From Actinomycetota bacterium (GTDB lineage Bacteria > Actinomycetota > Actinomycetes > Propionibacteriales > Nocardioidaceae), in the NCBI GenBank assembly GCA_009701885.1, contig WLJH01000026.1, positions 1 through 54,875 of the forward strand: a stretch of 54,875 bases of DNA, written 5' to 3'. Each line of letters starts with the position of its first letter. The first letter of the stretch is position 1. A program made the translations under genes and the position numbers. The notes beneath the pieces are model-generated. The model was not told the DNA's origin. It saw only the letters and a program-made list of their open reading frames with translations, and did not search any database. This document shows positions 50,837 through 54,875 of the stretch, in pieces.

Positions 50837-52074
50837 GCGCTCGCCGCGTGTCGCTCGTGGTGCTCCTGGTGGCCGGCGGCGCCTTCGCGGTCCTGGCCGC
50901 GGTGCTCGTGCCGTGGTCCCCGGTGCCGGGCGGCACCCCGTCGCCCGTGCCGGTGGAGGACGTCTTCACGGCGACGGAGGTGGCGCGGGCCGAGGACTTC
51001 ACGGGCACGCTGCGGACCTGGTCGGCCCTGTCGATGCTTTTGAACCTGGCGGTGCTCGCCGTGCTGGCTGCGTCTGCGCGGGTGCGTGCCGCCGTGTCGC
51101 GGCTGCCGGGACCGTGGTGGGCCCAGGCGCTCCTGGCGGTGCTGGTCGTCGAGGTGGTCTCGCGGCTCGCGACGCTCACGTTCTCGGTGCTGCAGCGGCG
51201 CCACGTCCTCGACGCCGGCCTCTCGGACCAGTCCTGGGCCGGTTTCGCCCGCGACGCGGCGGTCTCGGAGGCGGTCGACGTGGCGGTCACGGGACTGCTG
51301 GTCGTGGTGCTGGTCGGGGTCGCCCGGCGGTGGCGCACAGCGTGGCCGGCCGTGGTCGGGGTCACCGTGGCCGTCCTCGTCGCGCTCGGGAGCTTCGCCT
51401 ACCCGGTGGTCGTCGAGCCGCTCTTCAACCGCTTCACCCCGCTCCCGGACGGCGAGCTGCGCAGCGGCGTGCTCGCCCTCGCCGAGGCCGAGGGAGTCCC
51501 GGTGGACGAGGTGCTGGTGTCGGACGCGTCGCGTCGTACGACGACGCTCAACGCCTACGTCTCCGGCTTCGGCGGGACGCGACGGGTGGTGCTCTACGAC
51601 AACCTCGTCGAGGACGTGCCGACCCGGGAGGCGCTGACCGTGGTGGCGCACGAGCTCGCCCACGCGCGCAACGACGACGTGCTGCTGGGCACCGCGCTCG
51701 GGGCCCTGGGCGCTGCCACGGCCGTCGGACTCCTCGGCGTGGCCCTGGGCCGCCTGCGGCTGGGCGACCCGCGCGTCGTGCCGGTGCTGCTCGCGCTGCT
51801 CGCCGTCGGGACGCTGGTGACGTCGCCGGTGCAGAGCGGCATCAGCCGCCGGATCGAGCTGCGGGCCGACGTCGACGCCCTGCGCTACACCGCCGACCCG
51901 GACGCCTTCGTCGCGCTCCAGCGGCGGTTGGCGCTGCGCTCGCTGTCCGACCCGACGCCGCCCGCGCTGTGGCACTGGGCTTTCGGCACGCACCCGACCG
52001 TGCTCGTGCGTGTGGCCCTCGCCCGGTCCCTGACGGACGGGCGAGGGCCCGTGGTGAGAACTAGTCAGCCATGA
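50833..52074 (+). CDS. M48 family membrane peptidase (Ste24/CAAX protease 1-like)
   Basis: The 413-residue protein has several transmembrane helices and a Ste24-like zinc-peptidase region: VLYDNLVEDVPTREALTVVAHELAHARNDDVL (in part; HELAH near residue 272) and the third ligand in ELRADVDALRYT. Residues LFNRFTPLPDGELRSGVLALAE are typical of the group. The GTG start overlaps the preceding stop (GTGA). With NlpC/P60 and the HExxH protein it forms a three-peptidase operon. Its stop is 1 base from that of the convergent pilin gene. Confidence 0.9.
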   Translation: MSARRVSLVVLLVAGGAFAVLAAVLVPWSPVPGGTPSPVPVEDVFTATEVARAEDFTGTLRTWSALSMLLNLAVLAVLAASARVRAAVSRLPGPWWAQALLAVLVVEVVSRLATLTFSVLQRRHVLDAGLSDQSWAGFARDAAVSEAVDVAVTGLLVVVLVGVARRWRTAWPAVVGVTVAVLVALGSFAYPVVVEPLFNRFTPLPDGELRSGVLALAEAEGVPVDEVLVSDASRRTTTLNAYVSGFGGTRRVVLYDNLVEDVPTREALTVVAHELAHARNDDVLLGTALGALGAATAVGLLGVALGRLRLGDPRVVPVLLALLAVGTLVTSPVQSGISRRIELRADVDALRYTADPDAFVALQRRLALRSLSDPTPPALWHWAFGTHPTVLVRVALARSLTDGRGPVVRTSQP

Positions 52075-52075
52075 A

Positions 52076-52297
52076 TCACGGCGTGGTGGTGCCGGTACCG
52101 CCGGCGCCGCTGCCATTGGTGATCGACGAGTTGGTGTTGGTGAAGGCGCCCTGGACGGTGCCTCCTAGGGTGAAGACGACGACGACGATCAGGGCGGCGA
52201 TGCCAGCGATGAGCAGGCCGTATTCGACGGCGGAGGCGCCCCGCTCGTCCATCTTCTGCTTCTGAGCACCGAACAGCGTGACGAGCAGCGTGATCAT
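52076..52297 (-). CDS. Flp-type pilin precursor
   Basis: The 73-residue protein starts MITLLVTLFGAQKQKMDERG and has the Flp processing site, with cleavage expected after the Gly of DERG to leave ASAVEYGLLI, including the required Glu at +5 and Tyr at +6. A hydrophobic helix (IAGIAALIVVVVFTLGG) and a Thr/Asn/Gly-rich tail follow. GGGAGA provides the ribosome site. No prepilin peptidase or Tad secretion gene is in the window; they may lie elsewhere. Confidence 0.92.
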   Translation of the reverse strand: MITLLVTLFGAQKQKMDERGASAVEYGLLIAGIAALIVVVVFTLGGTVQGAFTNTNSSITNGSGAGGTGTTTP

Positions 52298-52512
52298 GTT
52301 GATTCTCCCTTGTGACTGTGGTCTCCCTGGACGGGGGCCGGCCCCGCAGAACAAGCCTGCTCTCATCACGGCCCTCGGCCATCAGGAGAGTGGACGCGGC
52401 GCGGTAGCCCGAACGGGCTACGGCTCAACTCAGAAGGTCCGGTCTTTACCAAAGCGCCGCCGCCGGCACTCTGGAGTGCTTAGCCTCTTGCTGGGAAACG
52501 GGAGGTCCTCTG
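52298..52512. other. Divergent intergenic region between the pilin and Fn3-like protein genes
   Basis: The 215 bases contain promoters for both genes. A hairpin (GTAGCCC, GAAC, GGGCTAC at 52404-52421) sits near the middle. TTAGCC-like sequence near 52479 and a GGGAGG site precede the Fn3-like gene. I tried to read a c-di-GMP riboswitch here and could not. Confidence 0.45.
52404..52421. promoter_or_regulatory. 7-bp inverted repeat in the pilin/Fn3 divergent region
   Basis: GTAGCCC and GGGCTAC form a perfect inverted repeat with a GAAC spacer. It may be an operator for both genes or an RNA hairpin. Confidence 0.45.
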
Positions 52513-54801
52513 ATGCAATGCTTGACTCGGGTCGCCACAGGGTGGCGGGCGTCGACAATCCTGGTCGTGGTGGCTGGCGTCCTGGCGAGCATGCTGGCTG
52601 CCCAGCCGGCTGCGGCGGTCGGACGGCCAGGGAACCTGTCGACAAAGGCCGAGCCCACGGCCGTCGTCCTGTCGTGGCGTCCCGTCCGCGGTGCGGACAG
52701 CTACCACGTCCAGATCTCGACCACCGATTCCTTCAACAGTGTGCTGTGGAGCGGGGAGTCGCTCTCGACGATGGCAACTCCCACCCGGTTGCTCGCACCC
52801 GGCACGATGCACTGGCGGGTGGCAGCCGAGCAGGACGGGAGGGTGGGCACCTGGTCCGTCGGCAAATTCACTTTGCCGCGCTCCAAGAGCCCTGTCCTGG
52901 TGGCCCCTGCGGACGGAGCACAGCTCGCGCAGCCCGATGAGGCCGTGTTGCTGGAGTGGGAGTCACTGCCAGGGGCCCAGGCGTACCAAGTCGAGGTCGA
53001 CGACGCTAACGGCGACTGGATCGACTTCAAGACAGCCGTGACCTCTCTGACCTCCTACGCACCCATCAACGCCACCCCCGGCGGCACCTACTGGTGGCGG
53101 GTGCGCGGCATCCTCGGCGAGGGGAACCTGACACCCCCTTCGGAGGCTCGTTCATTCGTGGTGGGCGAGCTGCCAAAGGTGACCCTCAAGCGGACGGAGC
53201 CGCTGTTGGAGGACGTGGTGCTCGAGTGGGACGCGAAGCCGGGCGCCGTCAGGTACGAGATCCGCGTCAGTACCGACGACGACTTCAACGTCATCACCGA
53301 CCAGCGCTACGTCGCGGGCACGCGGTACTCACCGCCGGTCACCTATGACAACGCGAACTACTGGTGGCAGGTGCGGGCCGTGAACGTCGACGGCCGTGCC
53401 GAGGAGTGGCCCTCGGAGTCTGAGCGGATCGGCGTCTTCCGCCGGCACTGGCCGGAGACGCCCTCGCTCGTATGGCCGCAAGATGGAAGTGCGATGACCG
53501 GGGATCCGTTCCTCGAGTGGACTCCGGTCCCGAAGGCGTCCGGCTACGAGATTCAGGTCGGCAGCGAGCCCTCGTTCAGCTCCAGTGCCACGTTCCGTTC
53601 GTGCTCCACGAACCAAACCACCTTCACGTTGAAGGCCTTCCGAGGCACTCGTATCTCGCCGGGAGGTTGCGAACCCTTCAACGGGACAAACTATTGGCGA
53701 GTGCGGGCTCTGGACAATCACGGCTCTGCGACCGCAAGAGTCAACGGGGTCTTCTCCAGCATCGGGTCGTTCACGTACTCCGCCCCCAGCAACACCGCAG
53801 GGACGACTACTCCTGCGCTGGTCACCGGTCAGCGAGTCCTGCTCGCAGGTACACGAACATCGTCGTGCATCGGAGCGGTGGGAGCGGAGCCGTGTACCGA
53901 GATCCCCGCAACTCCGGTCTTCGACTGGGATCCTGTGCCGGGCGCGACTTACTACCAGTTCTACCTGGCGCATGACGTCAAGCTCACGAACATGGTTGAC
54001 AACTATGGAGACCTGGGCAACCCGGATAGCCTGGTCTCGACCACCAGTACGCGGTTCATGCCTTCTGGTTCCTTGCCGGACACTCAAGCGGGAGAGGCCT
54101 ACTACTGGTACGTAAGGGCATGTGCCCCTGGTGCCAAGCCGTCTCCGTGTTCGCTGACTCCGACGTCCGCTTCCCACGCGTTCCAAAAGAAGTCTGCCCC
54201 GGTCCGACTGACAACGCCAGCCGACGGAGCGACGGTCGCGGACTGGGTCACCTTTGGCTGGGAGGACTACCTCGCTACCAACCTCGCTTGGACAGCGGGT
54301 GCCGTCGGGGCTCCTGGACAGGCAGCCCTGCAGTACCACGTGCAGGTCGCGACGTCCCCGTCCTTCACCAGCGGAACCATCGTGGACGATCGGCGCGTCG
54401 ACCAGACGACGTACACCGCCTTCGACCGGACTTACCCGGAGGGCACGCTGTACTGGCGTGTCCAGGCGGTGGACGGGTCGGACAATGAGCTCACGTGGTC
54501 CTCGGTCCGCAGCTTCACGAAGCAGTCGCCCGCTCCCGAGCTGCGCTCGCCGGAAGACGCCGTCACGGTCTCAGGTCTCCGGGGTCTGCGTTGGAAGCCC
54601 CTCATAGGGGCGAAGTACTACGACGTCGAGATCTACCGGAACGCGGACACGGCGGCTTCTCCGAGCAACCGGGTCGCCTGGGCCCAGAACATCCGCCAGG
54701 CGCTTTTCACCCCTCCTCGGCCACTGTGTCGGCGGCCGCGAGAAACTGCCCGGAGACGGCCACGAAGCTGCCCGCTGGCGGTCATGAGAACTGCCCACTG
54801 A
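52513..54801 (+). CDS. Secreted multi-domain fibronectin III-like protein, truncated by an insertion sequence
   Basis: The protein has a signal peptide (ILVVVAGVLASMLAAQPAAA, cleavage near AVG) and about seven Fn3-like repeats, each with a W-x-x-V-x-G-A-x-x-Y-x-V-Q type strand and ending in Y-W-R-V-R/Q-A (for example VLSWRPVRGADSYHVQIS; TYWWRVRGI; FLEWTPVPKASGYEIQVG; NYWRVRALD; VFDWDPVPGATYYQFYLA; LYWRVQAVD; GLRWKPLIGAKYYDVEIY). The last repeat breaks off near residue 738 at 54727, where repeated IS-end sequence begins; the final ~24 residues (Arg/Pro-rich) are read from the IS. The base composition is less GC-extreme than its neighbours, suggesting acquired or fast-evolving DNA. It is divergent from the pilin and could be a surface adhesin. 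Whether the truncated product is made is unknown. Confidence 0.85.
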   Translation: MQCLTRVATGWRASTILVVVAGVLASMLAAQPAAAVGRPGNLSTKAEPTAVVLSWRPVRGADSYHVQISTTDSFNSVLWSGESLSTMATPTRLLAPGTMHWRVAAEQDGRVGTWSVGKFTLPRSKSPVLVAPADGAQLAQPDEAVLLEWESLPGAQAYQVEVDDANGDWIDFKTAVTSLTSYAPINATPGGTYWWRVRGILGEGNLTPPSEARSFVVGELPKVTLKRTEPLLEDVVLEWDAKPGAVRYEIRVSTDDDFNVITDQRYVAGTRYSPPVTYDNANYWWQVRAVNVDGRAEEWPSESERIGVFRRHWPETPSLVWPQDGSAMTGDPFLEWTPVPKASGYEIQVGSEPSFSSSATFRSCSTNQTTFTLKAFRGTRISPGGCEPFNGTNYWRVRALDNHGSATARVNGVFSSIGSFTYSAPSNTAGTTTPALVTGQRVLLAGTRTSSCIGAVGAEPCTEIPATPVFDWDPVPGATYYQFYLAHDVKLTNMVDNYGDLGNPDSLVSTTSTRFMPSGSLPDTQAGEAYYWYVRACAPGAKPSPCSLTPTSASHAFQKKSAPVRLTTPADGATVADWVTFGWEDYLATNLAWTAGAVGAPGQAALQYHVQVATSPSFTSGTIVDDRRVDQTTYTAFDRTYPEGTLYWRVQAVDGSDNELTWSSVRSFTKQSPAPELRSPEDAVTVSGLRGLRWKPLIGAKYYDVEIYRNADTAASPSNRVAWAQNIRQALFTPPRPLCRRPRETARRRPRSCPLAVMRTAH

Positions 54802-54875
54802 CGGTCATGGGATCTGCCCGACACGACGTCGTCTGCCTTGCCGCGGTCCGCGGTTGAGGCCCCTTCCTCGGGTGC
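54727..54875 (+). mobile_element. End of an insertion sequence, IS21-like (partial)
   Basis: From about 54725-54727 (TGTCGGCGGCCGCG) the sequence changes from Fn3 coding to direct repeats of about 22 bp: units at 54742-54763, 54764-54785, 54786-54808 and a partial one from 54809. They share CTGCCC and, in the first three, a GACGGTCAT-like part. A TG terminus and multiple terminal repeats fit IS21-family ends, which bind the IstA transposase. No transposase is visible; the rest lies beyond the window. Confidence 0.6.

Noticed and set aside
52298..52512. c-di-GMP riboswitch between the pilin and Fn3-like genes
   Set aside because: The conserved GEMM core was not seen; only a simple hairpin is present.

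Overview
The window is about 55 kb of very GC-rich DNA with GTG and TTG starts, many 4-base stop/start overlaps, arginine-for-lysine bias and leaderless promoters. Gene content and order fit a high-GC actinobacterium. The cluster adoK / ctaC-ctaD-ctaF / qcrB-qcrA-qcrC / ctaE / trpD / exonuclease-GIY-YIG / NlpC-P60 resembles the Mycobacterium Rv2190-Rv2205 neighbourhood, and the pspA-htpX-pspAB block and protein style suggest Nocardioides or a close relative (inference). No rRNA, tRNA or CRISPR array was seen.

Layout. 1-6.3 kb: end of infB, then rbfA-truB, a degenerate sensor-kinase-like gene coupled to a DUF1059 gene, ribF and a membrane protein. 6.3-8.9 kb: an isolated molybdopterin oxidoreductase, divergent from a small membrane protein. 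9-13.4 kb: rpsO, pnp and an M16 peptidase. 13.4-18.9 kb: a membrane protein/HTH pair, a methyltransferase, dapB, azlCD, a GNAT and a DUF3043 protein. 19-22.8 kb: an envelope-stress block (pspA, htpX, pspAB) and a GAF sensor kinase. 22.8-31.4 kb: nadA, a VWA surface protein, a GNAT, glycerate kinase, an IscA/ErpA-type protein, adenosine kinase, and a TusA/NifS-like sulfur pair. 31.5-41.7 kb: the cytochrome bcc-aa3 branch of respiration (ctaCDF, qcrBAC, ctaE, CtaG-like) with an L,D-transpeptidase between the two halves. 41.7-48.4 kb: receiver-like protein, trpD, membrane protein, RAM-domain regulator, exonuclease-GIY-YIG fusion, NYN protein. 48.4-52.3 kb: NlpC/P60, HExxH and M48 peptidases, then a lone Flp pilin. 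52.5-54.9 kb: a secreted multi-domain Fn3-like protein cut by the end of an insertion sequence.

How the genes work together. Most is chromosomal core: translation and RNA turnover (infB, rbfA, truB, rpsO, pnp), cofactors (ribF, nadA), Lys/DAP and Trp synthesis, and a complete supercomplex III-IV gene set. Fe-S and sulfur genes (iscA/erpA, TusA, NifS-like) sit close to the Fe-S-, haem- and copper-dependent respiratory genes. Accessory features are at the right edge (Fn3 protein, IS end) and in intergenic repeats.

Most interesting signals: (1) two inverted copies of a ~65-bp REP-like element whose stem bases co-vary, one copy flanked by an 8-bp direct repeat; (2) a NifS-like protein lacking the PLP lysine, and any lysine, coupled to TusA; (3) five 11-bp-phased units upstream of htpX; (4) a 14-bp direct-repeat operator candidate before an HTH gene; (5) an IS end truncating a secreted protein; (6) a window-wide leaderless promoter pattern, TANNNT 6-8 bases before the start codon. 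No clearly new multi-gene system was identified.
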